A stretch of DNA of 45,660 nt from Methylococcaceae bacterium (GCA_007280895.1 QYQN01000017.1:1-45660); one strand, 5' to 3'; shown: positions 27,154 to 37,362, counted from the stretch's first letter. Notes: a model not told the origin generated them from the letters alone. Numbers and translations are program-made.

Positions 27154-27387
27154 ATGCCGTCAGTGAAAATTAAAGAAAATGAGCCGTTTGATATTGCAAT
27201 TCGTCGTTTTAAGCGTGCGTGCGAAAAAGCAGGTGTTTTGGCTGAAGTACGTCGTCGTGAGTTTTATGAAAAGCCAACGGCTGAACGTAAACGTAAAGGT
27301 GCCGCAGCAGTAAAAAGACATCTTAAAAAATTGGCTAGAGAGCGTTATGCATTGAAGAATTTACGTCGTGGTCGCCCAACTGTTTAA
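27154..27387 (+). CDS. rpsU: 30S ribosomal protein S21
   Basis: Small basic ribosomal protein that helps the 30S subunit initiate. 77 residues, a few longer than the 71 of E. coli at the C-terminus. [20 protein letters not shown] and [19 protein letters not shown] are the family signature, followed by a highly basic tail ending NLRRGRPTV. First gene of the rpsU-yqeY-dnaG-rpoD cluster, with yqeY 20 bp downstream. Bold position next to divergent tsaD is the usual arrangement. Confidence 0.97.
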   Translation: MPSVKIKENEPFDIAIRRFKRACEKAGVLAEVRRREFYEKPTAERKRKGAAAVKRHLKKLARERYALKNLRRGRPTV

Positions 27388-27407
27388 TTATTAGATAAAA
27401 ATTTGTT

Positions 27408-27860
27408 ATGGAAGCACTATTACTAACGCGCATCAAAGATGACATGAAGTCTTCGATGAAAAGTGGCGACAAAGCAAGACTAGGCGTGATTCGTTTAATT
27501 TTATCTGCTGTCAAGCAGATAGAAGTTGACGAGCGAATTACGCTTGATGATGTGCGGGTGCTGCAAGTTCTTGATAAGATGTTAAAGCAACGTCGTGAGT
27601 CCATTCGGCAATTTTTAGATGCGGGGCGAATGGATTTAGTGACAATTGAAGAATTTGAGGTGGGTGTAATACAGGAGTTTATGCCAGTGCCTTTAACAGA
27701 AGAAGAAATTGATAAAATTATTCATCAGGTCATAGAAGAGGTCGGAGCTACTTCTATCAAAGAAATGGGCAAGGTCATGGCGTTAGTGAAAGATAAATTG
27801 CAGGGACGAGCGGATATGGCCGAAGCAAGTGCGCGAATTAAAGGGTTTTTAACTGCTTAA
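27408..27860 (+). CDS. yqeY: GatB/YqeY domain protein
   Basis: 150-residue protein of the YqeY family, related to the C-terminal tRNA-binding tail of GatB amidotransferase. Helical throughout: RIKDDMKSSMKSGDKARLGVIRLILSA is split by me into KDDMKSSMKSGDK and RLGVIRLILSAVKQIEVDER; further on LKQRRESIRQF, EEFEVGVIQEFMP and the C-terminal MGKVMALVKDKLQGRADMAE. A role in tRNA-dependent amidation is suggested by homology, but its cellular function is not settled. It lies between rpsU and dnaG in many proteobacteria, as here, and is probably co-transcribed with both. Confidence 0.92.
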   Translation: MEALLLTRIKDDMKSSMKSGDKARLGVIRLILSAVKQIEVDERITLDDVRVLQVLDKMLKQRRESIRQFLDAGRMDLVTIEEFEVGVIQEFMPVPLTEEEIDKIIHQVIEEVGATSIKEMGKVMALVKDKLQGRADMAEASARIKGFLTA

Positions 27861-27885
27861 AGTTCTCCATCTTTAAGTATTAATT

Positions 27886-29628
27886 ATGTCCACAGGCAGG
27901 ATACCTCGAGAGTTTATTGAAGAATTGCTGTTAAGGGTTGATATTGTCGATGTCATCGCATCCCATGTACCATTAAAAAAGTCTGGCTCTAATTTTGTAG
28001 CGCGTTGTCCATTTCATTCGGAAAAGACGCCTAGTTTTTCAGTTAATCGTAAAAAGCAATTTTTTCATTGTTTTGGTTGTCGAAAAAGTGGCAATGCGAT
28101 TGGTTTTTTAATGGAGTTTAGTCAGCTTGATTTTATTGAGGCGGTAACGGATCTTGCTATTTTTGCAGGATTGTCCGTTCCTTCTGAACTTATTCAGCAA
28201 AATACTTCCCAGACACAAATTAATTTTGCCGCACATTATGCTGTGATGGATGGTATTGCTGCTTATTATGTTAATGAGTTGCGTACTACAGAAGCAGCTA
28301 AAAAAGCAGTTACCTATTTAAAATCCCGTGGCATTGATAGTGAGACAGCGGCTTGTTTTATGTTGGGTTATGCATTGGGTGATTGGCAAGCGTTAACTAA
28401 ACAGTTTGAACAAGCTGTGTTAATTGAGGTCGGCTTGTTGGGTGAAGGTGAGGGGGGTCGTCCCTATGCAAGGTTTAGGGATAGATTGGTTTTCCCCATT
28501 CGTGATAAGCGAGCACGTATAATTGGTTTTGGTGGTCGAGTGCTAGGAGATGGGCAACCAAAATACTTGAATTCCCCAGAATCGCCACTATTTCACAAGT
28601 CTAAAGAAGTATATGGTTTATATGAGGTGCTTAAAAAACACGCTAAGCCAGTTCAAATTCTTGTTGTAGAAGGATATTTAGATGTTATTACTTTGGCGCA
28701 AGCAGGTGTTGATTATGCTGTTGCTACTTTAGGAACAGCAGTATCTGAAGCGCATTTAGAATTAATTTATCGATATACGCCAGAAATTGTATTTTGTTTT
28801 GATGGTGATAAGGCGGGTCGCGAAGCTAGTTGGAAAGCCGTGACGGCAATTTTTTCTGTCCTGAAAGAAGGTCGATTATGTCGTGTTATGTTGCTACCCA
28901 GCCAGCATGATCCTGATTCTTATCTTCGAGAGCACGGTAAAGCCCCGTTTTTAGAATTAATTCAGCAGGCACAAGCGTTATCAGATTATTTTTTTTGGTA
29001 TTTGACTGAGCACTTAGATTTATCTGAATTAGAATCGCGCGCAAGCATTGTTAATAAATCAAAGCAGTATTTAGAAAAAATGCCACCAAGTATCTATAAA
29101 GACATGATGCTTGAAAAACTACAAGAGTTGTCTAAAGTTAATGTCACTACTTACATTAAGGACACTGACCGGAACACAGGCAAACCATTTGATCATCAAC
29201 GCAATAGTTTGACATCAATTCGTTTATCTTTAGAGAGGCGTGCATTGATTATGCTAATTCAACATCCAGTACTTGTTAAATGCATCGAGGAAGATCAATT
29301 CGAATTGGCTAGTTTAGATTTTAAAGGCGTTGAAATATTTTTATCAATTTTCCAGTTTATTCGAACGTCCAGGCCAGTAAATACTGCGCTGTTATTGGAA
29401 ATGTTTAGAGGTCACCCACAAGAGTTGGTAGTTAATCAGTTGGCTGGTATAGAGTTAGATATTCCTATTAGTGGACTAGATGCAGAGTTTATAGGATCAA
29501 TAAATAGATTAGTTGAGCAAGCTAAAATTAATAAATTTAATAAGTTATTGCTTAAATTTGAAAATAAATCATTAAATTCAACAGAACAAGAAGATTTTAA
29601 GCAACTGTCAAAGCATAGAATTAAATGA
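27886..29628 (+). CDS. dnaG: DNA primase
   Basis: Makes RNA primers at the replication fork with DnaB helicase. 580 residues, full length. N-terminal zinc ribbon: ARCPFHSEKTPSFSV and FFHCFGCRKSGNAIGF provide the Cys-His-Cys-Cys ligands (about residues 39-65). Catalytic core: YLKSRGIDSETAACFMLGY, RLVFPIRDKRARIIGFGGR, YLNSPESPLFHKSKEVYGL. TOPRIM acidic residues in LVVEGYLDVITLAQAG and VFCFDGDKAGREA plus HDPDSYL. The C-terminal third (about 440-580) is the DnaB-binding domain, poorly conserved as usual. rpoD follows after 72 bp. Confidence 0.96.
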   Translation: MSTGRIPREFIEELLLRVDIVDVIASHVPLKKSGSNFVARCPFHSEKTPSFSVNRKKQFFHCFGCRKSGNAIGFLMEFSQLDFIEAVTDLAIFAGLSVPSELIQQNTSQTQINFAAHYAVMDGIAAYYVNELRTTEAAKKAVTYLKSRGIDSETAACFMLGYALGDWQALTKQFEQAVLIEVGLLGEGEGGRPYARFRDRLVFPIRDKRARIIGFGGRVLGDGQPKYLNSPESPLFHKSKEVYGLYEVLKKHAKPVQILVVEGYLDVITLAQAGVDYAVATLGTAVSEAHLELIYRYTPEIVFCFDGDKAGREASWKAVTAIFSVLKEGRLCRVMLLPSQHDPDSYLREHGKAPFLELIQQAQALSDYFFWYLTEHLDLSELESRASIVNKSKQYLEKMPPSIYKDMMLEKLQELSKVNVTTYIKDTDRNTGKPFDHQRNSLTSIRLSLERRALIMLIQHPVLVKCIEEDQFELASLDFKGVEIFLSIFQFIRTSRPVNTALLLEMFRGHPQELVVNQLAGIELDIPISGLDAEFIGSINRLVEQAKINKFNKLLLKFENKSLNSTEQEDFKQLSKHRIK

Positions 29629-29700
29629 TACGAAATATAAAAGTTGTAGTAATATTTGCTGTTGAACAGTGTAGTGTTGAATACAGTATTTGGTGAGGAC

Positions 29701-31509
29701 ATGATGAATCAAGAACAACAGCAATCCCAGCTTAAACAATTAATAGCTAAAGGTAAGATGCAAGGCTATCTTACGTATGCTGAGGTGAATGATCATTTAC
29801 CGAGTGATATTGTTGATCCAGAACAAATTGAAGATATCATCAGTATGATGAATGATATGGGCATTCAAGTGTATGAGGTTGCCCCTGATGAAGATTCATT
29901 AATTACAGATTCTGCAACCGTAACTACTGATGATGAAGATGCTGAAGAAGTCGCTGCACTTGCTTCTGTAGATAGTGAGTTTGGTAGAACTACCGATCCT
30001 GTTCGGATGTACATGCGTGAGATGGGGTCGGTTGAATTATTAACCCGTGCAGATGAATTAAAAATTGCTAAACGAATTGAAGAAGGTCAGCAGCAGTTAG
30101 TTAAAGCAATTTGTCGATCTCATTTAGTAGTTGAAGATTTTTTAAACTCCTATGCAGCAATCTCAGGCGAGGAAGGCGGTATTCGTTTGAGTGATCTTAT
30201 TGCAGGTTTCGTTGATTTAAGTGAACCAGAAGATTTAGTTAATGTGCAACCTGTAAGTGAAGCAGTTGATGCAGTGGTTGAAGAAGAGTTAAAAGGACTT
30301 AATCTTGAAGAAGTTGAAGATAAGGTTCAGGCACTAAGAAAACAATTAGATCATACAATTGTTGTTTTAAAAGATCATGGTTATGGTCATGAAACTACTG
30401 AAATTGAATTAGAAAAGTTGGCACTTTTATTTATCGAATTTAAGTGGATGCCACATTATTTAAAGAAATTAACGTCAATTGTACCAAATTGCATTGCCAG
30501 AATTCGTGAACAAGAAAAAGTTATTTTAGAGATTTTCATTAAACATGCAAAATTCTCTCGTAAAGATATTATTAGCTCATTCATAGAGCATGAATCAGAT
30601 TCTGTATGGTTAAATGGTTATTTGAATGCCGCGAACGAGCATTCAACCGCACTTTTACCCTACGAGAAAGAGCTTAAAAAAGCACAAAAAATTCTTGCAG
30701 ATATAGAAGCAGAATATGATTTAAGTGTAGGTAATCTTAAAGATATCAATCGCCGTATGTCTATTGGCGAGGCAAAAGCTAGGCGTGCAAAAAAAGAAAT
30801 GATTGAAGCCAATTTACGTTTGGTTATTTCCATTGCTAAAAAATATACTAATCGTGGTTTACAATTCTTAGATCTTATTCAAGAAGGTAATATCGGCTTA
30901 ATGAAAGCGGTTGATAAATTTGAATATCGTCGTGGTTATAAGTTTTCAACTTACGCCACGTGGTGGATTCGACAAGCTATTACACGTTCTATTGCTGACC
31001 AAGCAAGAACAATTCGAATTCCAGTTCACATGATAGAAACCATTAATAAGTTAAATCGAATTTCTCGTCAGATACTGCAAGAAATGGGGCGTGACGCAAC
31101 GCCAGAAGAATTAGCAGAAAAAATGGAAATGCCAGAAGACAAGGTCAGGAAGGTATTAAAAATTGCCAAAGAACCAATTTCTATGGAAACACCTATTGGT
31201 GATGATGAAGATTCTCATTTGGGAGATTTCATTGAAGATGGTAAAGTATTATCTCCAGTTGAAGCCGCGACCATTGCTGGTTTGCGTGAATCAACTCAAA
31301 ATGTATTGGCGGGTTTAACTGCAAGAGAAGCTAAAGTTCTGCGTATGCGCTTCGGTATTAATATGAATACTGACCATACCCTAGAAGAAGTGGGTAAGCA
31401 GTTTGATGTTACTCGTGAAAGAATCCGTCAAATCGAAGCGAAAGCATTAAGAAAACTTCGACATCCGTCAAGATCTGAACAGCTTCGATGTTTTTTAGAC
31501 GGAGAGTAA
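29701..31509 (+). CDS. rpoD: RNA polymerase primary sigma factor (sigma-70)
   Basis: Housekeeping sigma factor. 602 residues from ATG 29701 (adjacent ATG at 29704 equally possible); GGTGAGGAC sits just upstream, and the longer TTG-started frame from 29656 is not needed. Region 1.1: [20 protein letters not shown] and [20 protein letters not shown]. Region 1.2: [21 protein letters not shown] charged non-conserved region sits between. Region 2: [37 protein letters not shown] (-10 recognition). Region 3 follows. Region 4.2: [20 protein letters not shown] and KALRKLRHP. Last protein gene of the macromolecular synthesis cluster; the CAU tRNA begins 9 bp after the stop, so it may be processed from the same transcript. 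Confidence 0.97.
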   Translation: MMNQEQQQSQLKQLIAKGKMQGYLTYAEVNDHLPSDIVDPEQIEDIISMMNDMGIQVYEVAPDEDSLITDSATVTTDDEDAEEVAALASVDSEFGRTTDPVRMYMREMGSVELLTRADELKIAKRIEEGQQQLVKAICRSHLVVEDFLNSYAAISGEEGGIRLSDLIAGFVDLSEPEDLVNVQPVSEAVDAVVEEELKGLNLEEVEDKVQALRKQLDHTIVVLKDHGYGHETTEIELEKLALLFIEFKWMPHYLKKLTSIVPNCIARIREQEKVILEIFIKHAKFSRKDIISSFIEHESDSVWLNGYLNAANEHSTALLPYEKELKKAQKILADIEAEYDLSVGNLKDINRRMSIGEAKARRAKKEMIEANLRLVISIAKKYTNRGLQFLDLIQEGNIGLMKAVDKFEYRRGYKFSTYATWWIRQAITRSIADQARTIRIPVHMIETINKLNRISRQILQEMGRDATPEELAEKMEMPEDKVRKVLKIAKEPISMETPIGDDEDSHLGDFIEDGKVLSPVEAATIAGLRESTQNVLAGLTAREAKVLRMRFGINMNTDHTLEEVGKQFDVTRERIRQIEAKALRKLRHPSRSEQLRCFLDGE

Positions 31510-31518
31510 AAAAGCAAA

Positions 31519-31595
31519 GGGCCCTTAGCTCAGTTGGTTAGAGCGTCCGACTCATAATCGGCAGGTCGTAGGTTCAAGTCCTACAGGGCCCACCA
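31519..31595 (+). tRNA. tRNA with CAU anticodon, probably tRNA-Ile2 (lysidine-modified)
   Basis: 77 nt with encoded CCA. Acceptor GGGCCCT/AGGGCCC perfect, D-stem GCTC/GAGC, T-stem GTAGG/CCTAC, anticodon loop CTCATAA (anticodon 31553-31555). The anticodon stem has four pairs (CCGA/TCGG); position 27-43 is a T-C mismatch. By the sequence around the anticodon (GACTCATAATCG) and the acceptor it resembles the AUA-decoding isoleucine tRNA (ileX) whose C34 is modified to lysidine by TilS; an elongator methionine tRNA is the alternative. In E. coli ileX also lies close to rpoD. No independent promoter is seen in the 9 bp after rpoD. Confidence 0.9.
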
Positions 31596-31604
31596 AACAA
31601 AGCT

Positions 31605-31625
31605 GGCTGCTATATGCAGCCTTTT
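31605..31625 (+). terminator. Intrinsic terminator after the tRNA
   Basis: GGCTGC (31605-31610), loop TATAT, GCAGCC (31616-31621), then TTTT. A compact GC-rich stem 9 bp after the CCA end; it closes the rpoD-tRNA unit. Confidence 0.75.
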
Positions 31626-31665
31626 GATTATCTGGACTTTAATAAACTTAGGGGTAGTTGTATAT

Positions 31666-32826
31666 ATGAGCAATAATTTCATTTTCACTTCAGAATCCGT
31701 TTCAGAAGGGCATCCAGATAAAGTAGCTGATCAAATTTCAGATGCTATTTTAGATGCTATTTTGGCGCAAGATCCTAAAGCTCGGGTTGCTTGTGAAACA
31801 TTAGTAAAAACAGGTATGGTTGTTTTGGCTGGTGAAGTGACAACAAACGCGTGGGTTGATACTGAAGCTGTAGTTAGAAAAGTAGTGTGTGACATCGGTT
31901 ATGATCATGGCGACATTGGCTTTGATGGTCAAAGCTGCGCAGTATTGAATGCTATCGGTAAACAATCTGCTGATATTGCAATGGGTGTAGATGAAAGCGA
32001 TGATCATGAGCAAGGTGCTGGTGATCAAGGCTTAATGTTTGGTTATGCCTCTAATGAAACTGATGTATTTATGCCTGCACCCATTACGTACGCACATTTA
32101 TTAGTAAAGCGTCAGGCTGAAGTCAGAAAAAGCAAAGTTTTGCCTTGGTTAAGACCCGACGCTAAAAGTCAGGTTACTTTCCGTTATGAAAATAACAAAC
32201 CTGTAGCCATTGATGCAGTTGTACTATCTACCCAGCATTCACCAGAAATTTCACAAAACTCCTTGCGCGAAGCTGTGATGGACGAAATCATTCTGCACGT
32301 TTTGCCAAAAGAATGGTTACATAAAGACACTAAGTATTTTATCAATCCCACAGGACAATTTATTATTGGTGGCCCAGTAGGCGATTGCGGACTAACAGGG
32401 CGTAAAATTATCGTTGACACATACGGTGGTATGGCACGTCACGGTGGTGGTGCTTTTTCTGGAAAAGATCCTTCAAAAGTTGATCGTTCAGCTGCATATA
32501 TGGCGCGTTATGTTGCTAAAAATATAGTTGCTGCAGGTTTAGCAGAACGTTGTGAGATTCAAGTTTCTTACGCAATTGGTGTAGCTGAACCTACCTCGAT
32601 CACTGTAGAAACTTTTGGTACAGGTAAATTAAGCGAAGAACGAATGGAACAATTAGTTCGTGAACACTTTGATTTAAGACCTAAAGGCTTAATCGCTCAA
32701 CTTGATTTATTAAAACCAATCTATCAGACTACTGCTTCGTATGGTCATTTTGGTCGTACGGAAGAAACATTTAGCTGGGAAAAAACAGATAAAGTTGATG
32801 TTTTAAAAGATGCAGCTGGTATATAA
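31666..32826 (+). CDS. metK: S-adenosylmethionine synthetase
   Basis: Makes SAM from methionine and ATP. 386 residues from ATG 31666 (an earlier in-frame start at 31624 lies in the terminator and is rejected). [20 protein letters not shown] (catalytic His near residue 16, Mg site), [14 protein letters not shown] (methionine loop), [19 protein letters not shown] split by me as [10 protein letters not shown] and [29 protein letters not shown] (P-loop-like) and YMARYVAKN all match. The 70-bp leader has no room for a SAM riboswitch. ahcY follows after 21 bp, so the two genes of the SAM cycle are an operon. Confidence 0.97.
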   Translation: MSNNFIFTSESVSEGHPDKVADQISDAILDAILAQDPKARVACETLVKTGMVVLAGEVTTNAWVDTEAVVRKVVCDIGYDHGDIGFDGQSCAVLNAIGKQSADIAMGVDESDDHEQGAGDQGLMFGYASNETDVFMPAPITYAHLLVKRQAEVRKSKVLPWLRPDAKSQVTFRYENNKPVAIDAVVLSTQHSPEISQNSLREAVMDEIILHVLPKEWLHKDTKYFINPTGQFIIGGPVGDCGLTGRKIIVDTYGGMARHGGGAFSGKDPSKVDRSAAYMARYVAKNIVAAGLAERCEIQVSYAIGVAEPTSITVETFGTGKLSEERMEQLVREHFDLRPKGLIAQLDLLKPIYQTTASYGHFGRTEETFSWEKTDKVDVLKDAAGI

Positions 32827-32847
32827 AACCCAAATACAGGATATAAA

Positions 32848-34140
32848 ATGAACTTTCAAGATTATAAAATTGCAGATATTGCGTTGGCTGCATGGGGACG
32901 TAAAGAAATTAATATCGCTGAAACAGAAATGCCTGGCTTAATGGCATTACGTGAAGAATTTGGCGTTGAGCAACCTTTCAAAGGGGCGCGTATTGCTGGT
33001 TGTTTGCACATGACAATCCAAACAGCAGTATTAATCGAAACCTTAACTGCTTTAGGTGCGGAAGTTCGTTGGTCATCATGTAATATTTTTTCAACACAAG
33101 ATCAAGCCGCTGCTGCAATTGCTGCTGCGGGTATTCCTGTTTTTGCATGGAAAGGTGAAACAGAAGAAGAAGCTGATTGGTGTATTGAGCAAACAATTGT
33201 GGGGCCAAATGGCTGGCGTCCAAATATGATTTTGGATGATGGTGGTGATTTAACCAACATGATGCATGATAAATTCCCAGAATTAATGGCTGATGTTAAA
33301 GGCTTATCTGAAGAAACAACAACAGGTGTTTTACGTCTTTATGAACGCGTTGCTAAAGGCACACTAAAAGTACCTGCATTTAATGTAAATGATTCTGTAA
33401 CAAAATCAAAATTTGATAACTTATATGGTTGCCGTGAGTCATTAGTTGACGGTATTAAACGTGCAACTGATGTAATGGTTGCAGGTAAAATTGCAGTGGT
33501 CTGTGGTTACGGTGATGTGGGTAAAGGTAGTGCGCAATCATTACGTGGTTTAGGTGCAACGGTATGGATCACTGAAATTGATCCTATCTGTGCATTACAG
33601 GCAGCAATGGAAGGTTACCGTGTGGTAACAATGGAAGAAGCAGCACCCATTGCAAATATCTTTGTTAGTGCCACAGGAAACTATCACATCATTACTCATG
33701 AACACATGAAAATGATGAGAAATCAAGCTATCGTTTGTAATATTGGTCACTTTGATTCAGAAATTGACATCGCTTCATTACGTCAATACGAATGGGAAAA
33801 CATTAAGCCACAGGTTGACCATGTTATTTTCCCAGATGGCAAACGTTTAATTATTTTAGCCGAAGGTCGTTTGGTTAACTTAGGTTGTGGAACGGGACAT
33901 CCAAGTTTTGTGATGTCAAATTCATTCTGTAATCAAGTGTTAGCTCAGCTTGAAATATGGAAAAATCATGCAAACTATGCAAACGAAGTGTACATTCTGC
34001 CTAAACATTTAGATGAAAAAGTAGCTAGAGCGCATTTAAGTCAATTAGGTGTAAATTTAACAGTATTAACAGAAGAACAATCACGTTACATCAACGTGCC
34101 TGTTGAAGGCCCTTATAAAGCGGATCATTATCGTTATTAA
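32848..34140 (+). CDS. ahcY: Adenosylhomocysteinase (SAH hydrolase)
   Basis: Reversible hydrolysis of S-adenosylhomocysteine to adenosine and homocysteine; NAD-dependent tetramer. 430 residues, full length for bacterial Ahc[45 protein letters not shown]-type segment replaced by standard 'DDGGDLT' ([15 protein letters not shown]), [18 protein letters not shown] (NAD Rossmann), [22 protein letters not shown] and the C-terminal [13 protein letters not shown], whose Lys and Tyr bind NAD of the neighbouring subunit. Presence of ahcY in place of the Pfs/LuxS route is typical of many non-enteric gammaproteobacteria, including methylotrophs. Confidence 0.97.
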   Translation: MNFQDYKIADIALAAWGRKEINIAETEMPGLMALREEFGVEQPFKGARIAGCLHMTIQTAVLIETLTALGAEVRWSSCNIFSTQDQAAAAIAAAGIPVFAWKGETEEEADWCIEQTIVGPNGWRPNMILDDGGDLTNMMHDKFPELMADVKGLSEETTTGVLRLYERVAKGTLKVPAFNVNDSVTKSKFDNLYGCRESLVDGIKRATDVMVAGKIAVVCGYGDVGKGSAQSLRGLGATVWITEIDPICALQAAMEGYRVVTMEEAAPIANIFVSATGNYHIITHEHMKMMRNQAIVCNIGHFDSEIDIASLRQYEWENIKPQVDHVIFPDGKRLIILAEGRLVNLGCGTGHPSFVMSNSFCNQVLAQLEIWKNHANYANEVYILPKHLDEKVARAHLSQLGVNLTVLTEEQSRYINVPVEGPYKADHYRY

Positions 34141-34195
34141 TAGGGATTGTTTTACACACTAGGTTGTCATAAAAGACCTGCTTTGCACAAATATT

Positions 34196-34232
34196 GGAGT
34201 ACAAAACTTTGTTTTTGTACTCCTTTTTTTTT
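34196..34232 (+). terminator. Strong intrinsic terminator after ahcY
   Basis: GGAGTACAAAA (34196-34206) pairs perfectly with TTTTGTACTCC (34213-34223), 6-nt loop, followed by nine T (34224-34232). 56 bp after the ahcY stop. Confidence 0.9.
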
Positions 34233-34370
34233 GTAATGAGCGCACTGAGATTATGCTAGTCTTTTGATTGATGAAGACTCTACTCTTTAAAATAACTACG
34301 TTTTTCATGTTATGAATGAAAACAGACCAAGGCATGTGCCATAATTTAATAATTTTTAGTAGGTAGAATT

Positions 34371-35219
34371 ATGATGGAAACAATAAATAATGACAGTGAG
34401 TTGTTTAGTTTCGAGTTTTATCCACCCAAAACTGAAGAAGGGCAGATCAGTTTGTTAGAGGTAATTGATAAACTTGCGGTGGCAAAACCTGAGTTTTTTT
34501 CTGTTACTTTTGGAGCAGGTGGTTCAACACGTGATAAAACTTTTGACACAGTGATGGCTATTAATGCAAAAGGCTATTCTGCCGCCCCACATTTGTCCTG
34601 TGTTGCCTCCACAAAAGAAAATATTAAAGCAATAATTGATACCTATAGTGCTAATGGCATTAATAAAATCGTAGCCTTACGAGGCGATTTACCCTCGGGC
34701 ATGTTGTCAGCGGGTGAGTTTCGTTATGCGAATGAATTAGTAGACTTTATACGTAAAGAAACAGGGGATCATTTTGAAATTCATGTTGCCGCGTATCCAG
34801 AAGTTCATCCGCAAGCGATGACGGCTGATGCTGATTTTAAAAACTTCAAACGCAAGGTTGATGCAGGAGCCAATGCTGTTATCACGCAATATTTTTATAA
34901 TGCAGAAGCGTATTTTTATTTTGTTGAGCGTTGTGAACAAAACGGTATTACCGTACCCATAGTGCCAGGCATTATGCCCATAACGCAATTTTCCCAATTA
35001 TCACGATTTTCTGAAATGTGTGGTGCTGATATCCCACGTTGGTTAAGAAAACGCTTAGAAGCGTACGGCGATGATCGTGACTCAATACAAGCATTAGGTT
35101 TAGATTTCGTCAGTCAGTTATGCCAGCGTTTACTTGATAATGGTGCGCCAGGGATTCATTTTTATACAATGAATCAAGCCGCGCCTAGCTTGGCAATTAT
35201 TGAAAATTTAAGCCTATAA
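34371..35219 (+). CDS. metF: 5,10-methylenetetrahydrofolate reductase
   Basis: NADH-dependent FAD enzyme forming 5-methyl-THF for methionine synthase. 282 residues. SFEFYPPKTEEG (with the conserved Glu), FFSVTFGAGGSTRDKTFDTV, APHLSCVASTKENI, IVALRGDLPSG, AAYPEVHPQA, FKRKVDAGANAVITQYFYNAE and VPGIMPITQF are all family landmarks; the AGGS and RGD segments contact FAD. Two adjacent ATGs (34371, 34374). It has its own leader after the ahcY terminator, so it is separately transcribed although it belongs to the same cycle. Downstream bioA is 44 bp away. Confidence 0.96.
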   Translation: MMETINNDSELFSFEFYPPKTEEGQISLLEVIDKLAVAKPEFFSVTFGAGGSTRDKTFDTVMAINAKGYSAAPHLSCVASTKENIKAIIDTYSANGINKIVALRGDLPSGMLSAGEFRYANELVDFIRKETGDHFEIHVAAYPEVHPQAMTADADFKNFKRKVDAGANAVITQYFYNAEAYFYFVERCEQNGITVPIVPGIMPITQFSQLSRFSEMCGADIPRWLRKRLEAYGDDRDSIQALGLDFVSQLCQRLLDNGAPGIHFYTMNQAAPSLAIIENLSL

Positions 35220-35263
35220 GTAACAAATATTACCGAGGTGATGATTATTAAGCTATTGATTTT

Positions 35264-36613
35264 ATGAATAACAATCAGTTTTTTCAACGTGATTTCAAGT
35301 TGTTATGGCATCCTTGTACACAAATGAAAGACCATGAACAGTTTCCCATTATCCCCATAAAATTTGCACAAGGTGTGTGGTTGGAAGATTTTGACGGAAA
35401 TCGATATCTTGATGCTATTAGCTCATGGTGGGTAAACTTATTTGGGCATGCAAATCCAATAATTAATGCTGCGTTAAAAGACCAATTAGACACCCTAGAA
35501 CAGGTTATTTTTGCAGGATTTACGCACGAATCAGCCATACTCTTAGCAGAAAAATTAGTTGCTCTCACACCAGCAGGGCTTAGTCGTTGTTTTTATGCAG
35601 ACAATGGCTCTGCAGCGGTGGAAGTGGCTTTAAAAATGAGTTTCCATTATTGGCAAAACATAGGGCAACACCAAAAAACAAGATTTATCAGCTTAGAAAA
35701 TAGTTATCACGGCGAAACTTTTGGTGCTTTGGCGGTTGGTGATGTGGCTTTATACAAGAAGACCTACGCACCATTATTAATGGACGTGATTACTGTACCC
35801 AGTCCTGATTGTTTTTATCGTGCAGCTGAGGAAAGTGATTATGACTACACGGTTCGACAATTTTCTTTCATGGAGCAAGCTTTAGCACGTTATGCAGATA
35901 ACGTGTGCGCCGTCATTATTGAACCCTTAGTGCAATGTGCCGGCAATATGCGAATGTATGATGCGGTATACCTACAGTTATTACGCGCCGCTTGTGATCG
36001 TTATGGCGTGCATTTAATAGCCGATGAAATTGCTGTAGGTTTTGGTCGAACAGGTACCTTGTTTGCGTGCGAGCAAGCCGCGATCAGTCCAGATTTTTTA
36101 TGTTTATCAAAAGGTTTGACAGGTGGTTATTTACCGTTATCAGCGGTATTAACACACGAGCCAATCTATCATGCGTTTTATGAAGATTATGCCAAACAAG
36201 CTGCTTTTTTGCATTCACATAGTTACACAGGCAATGCTTTAGCTTGTCGTGCGGGATTGGCGAGCTTAAGTATTTTTGAATCGCAGGATGTACTAGGACA
36301 AAATAAATGCTTAGCAATGTTAATGGCAAAGGCGGTAACGCATTTTCATTGCCATCCAAATGTTGCCGAAGTGCGCCAGACAGGCATGATTTTAGCCATA
36401 GAATTAGTAAAAAATAAACACACCAGAGAACCTTATGCGTGGCAAGAACGCCGTGGTCTAAAAATTCATCACTTTGCGTTGTCCAAAGGTCTGTTATTAC
36501 GACCGTTAGGCAATGTTATCTACTTTATGCCACCTTATGTAATCACTGAAACTGAACTACAGTGGATGGTCGACATAACTTGGCAAGCCATTTTATCTAT
36601 TTGCAGTGAGTGA
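35264..36613 (+). CDS. bioA: Adenosylmethionine-8-amino-7-oxononanoate aminotransferase
   Basis: PLP enzyme of biotin synthesis converting KAPA to DAPA, using SAM as amino donor. 449 residues, class III aminotransferase. WHPCTQMKDHE at the N-terminus (BioA-specific), YLDAISSWWVNLFGHANP, FYADNGSAAVEVALKMSFHYW, SLENSYHGETFGALAVGD, VIIEPLVQCAGNMRMY, ADEIAVGFGRTGTLFACE and the PLP lysine in CLSKGLTGGYLPLSAVL. The tryptophans and tyrosines near WW and HGE are those of SAM-using BioA. It is isolated from bioB/F/C/D, at least in this window, and lies after metF and 3 bp before rsmE. Confidence 0.95.
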   Translation: MNNNQFFQRDFKLLWHPCTQMKDHEQFPIIPIKFAQGVWLEDFDGNRYLDAISSWWVNLFGHANPIINAALKDQLDTLEQVIFAGFTHESAILLAEKLVALTPAGLSRCFYADNGSAAVEVALKMSFHYWQNIGQHQKTRFISLENSYHGETFGALAVGDVALYKKTYAPLLMDVITVPSPDCFYRAAEESDYDYTVRQFSFMEQALARYADNVCAVIIEPLVQCAGNMRMYDAVYLQLLRAACDRYGVHLIADEIAVGFGRTGTLFACEQAAISPDFLCLSKGLTGGYLPLSAVLTHEPIYHAFYEDYAKQAAFLHSHSYTGNALACRAGLASLSIFESQDVLGQNKCLAMLMAKAVTHFHCHPNVAEVRQTGMILAIELVKNKHTREPYAWQERRGLKIHHFALSKGLLLRPLGNVIYFMPPYVITETELQWMVDITWQAILSICSE

Positions 36614-36616
36614 TTA

Positions 36617-37357
36617 ATGCGCGTATCTCGTTTATTTGTGTCAATGGAATTAAGCAGCGGTGACTTACTAACCTTAGATAATGAAAGCAGTCATTATGTA
36701 AGAACAGTACTGCGGTTAAAAAAAAATGATGCGCTGTGTTTGTTTAATGGGTCAGGCGTTGAATACAGTGCAGACGTGTATTTAGTCACGCGTAAACTTG
36801 TGCAAGTTCAGTTAGGACAAGCTGCCGAACGCAGTGTTGAATCACCCTTAACGCTGGTGTTTGGTTTAGGGATAGCCCGAGGTGACCGCATGGATTGGGC
36901 TATCCAAAAAGCGGTGGAGTTAGGCGTATACAGCATAACGCCCTTACTCACAGCGCGAACAGTGGTGCAGGTTAAAGACGATAAAAAACAACAGCGCACC
37001 GAACATTGGCAAAAAATTATGATTCATGCGGCAGAACAATGCCAGCGCACGATGGTGCCTGAATTAACAGAAATTGTAGCGTTAGAACACTGGGTGCAGC
37101 GGCAAACTGGGCTTAAATTATTTTTAGATCCGTATGCCCAATTAAGCTTAAATGATGTGCAACCAATTGATAACAAAGTAAGCTTGTTATCAGGCCCAGA
37201 AGGTGGCTTCACCCAGAACGAGCGTGACCTTGCCAAAGCTGCGGGGTTTATACCTATTCGCTTGGGGCCGCGCGTTTTGCGCAGTGAAACGGCAGCATTA
37301 GCAGCCATCTCAGCTGTGCAAATGCTCTGGGGAGATTTTGCGGTGCTTGAGGGCTAA
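36617..37357 (+). CDS. rsmE: 16S rRNA m3U1498 methyltransferase
   Basis: SPOUT-class enzyme that methylates U1498 in helix 44 of 16S rRNA with SAM. 246 residues. N-terminal PUA-like RNA-binding domain (RVSRLFVSMELSSGD, HYVRTVLRLKKNDAL, CLFNGSG) and C-terminal trefoil knot (FGLGIARGDRMDWAIQKAVE, LTARTVV with KWQKI-like 'HWQKIMIHAAEQCQR', SLLSGPEGGFTQNE, RLGPRVLRSETA). The GPEGGF and LGxRVLRxETA segments bind SAM. 3 bp after bioA and 5 bp before the CPBP gene, so co-transcription is likely. Confidence 0.95.
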   Translation: MRVSRLFVSMELSSGDLLTLDNESSHYVRTVLRLKKNDALCLFNGSGVEYSADVYLVTRKLVQVQLGQAAERSVESPLTLVFGLGIARGDRMDWAIQKAVELGVYSITPLLTARTVVQVKDDKKQQRTEHWQKIMIHAAEQCQRTMVPELTEIVALEHWVQRQTGLKLFLDPYAQLSLNDVQPIDNKVSLLSGPEGGFTQNERDLAKAAGFIPIRLGPRVLRSETAALAAISAVQMLWGDFAVLEG

Positions 37358-37362
37358 GTTTT

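Noticed and set aside
31596-31665. SAM-sensing riboswitch upstream of metK
   Set aside because: Only 70 bp, occupied by the tRNA terminator; no SAM-I/II or SAH aptamer pattern seen.
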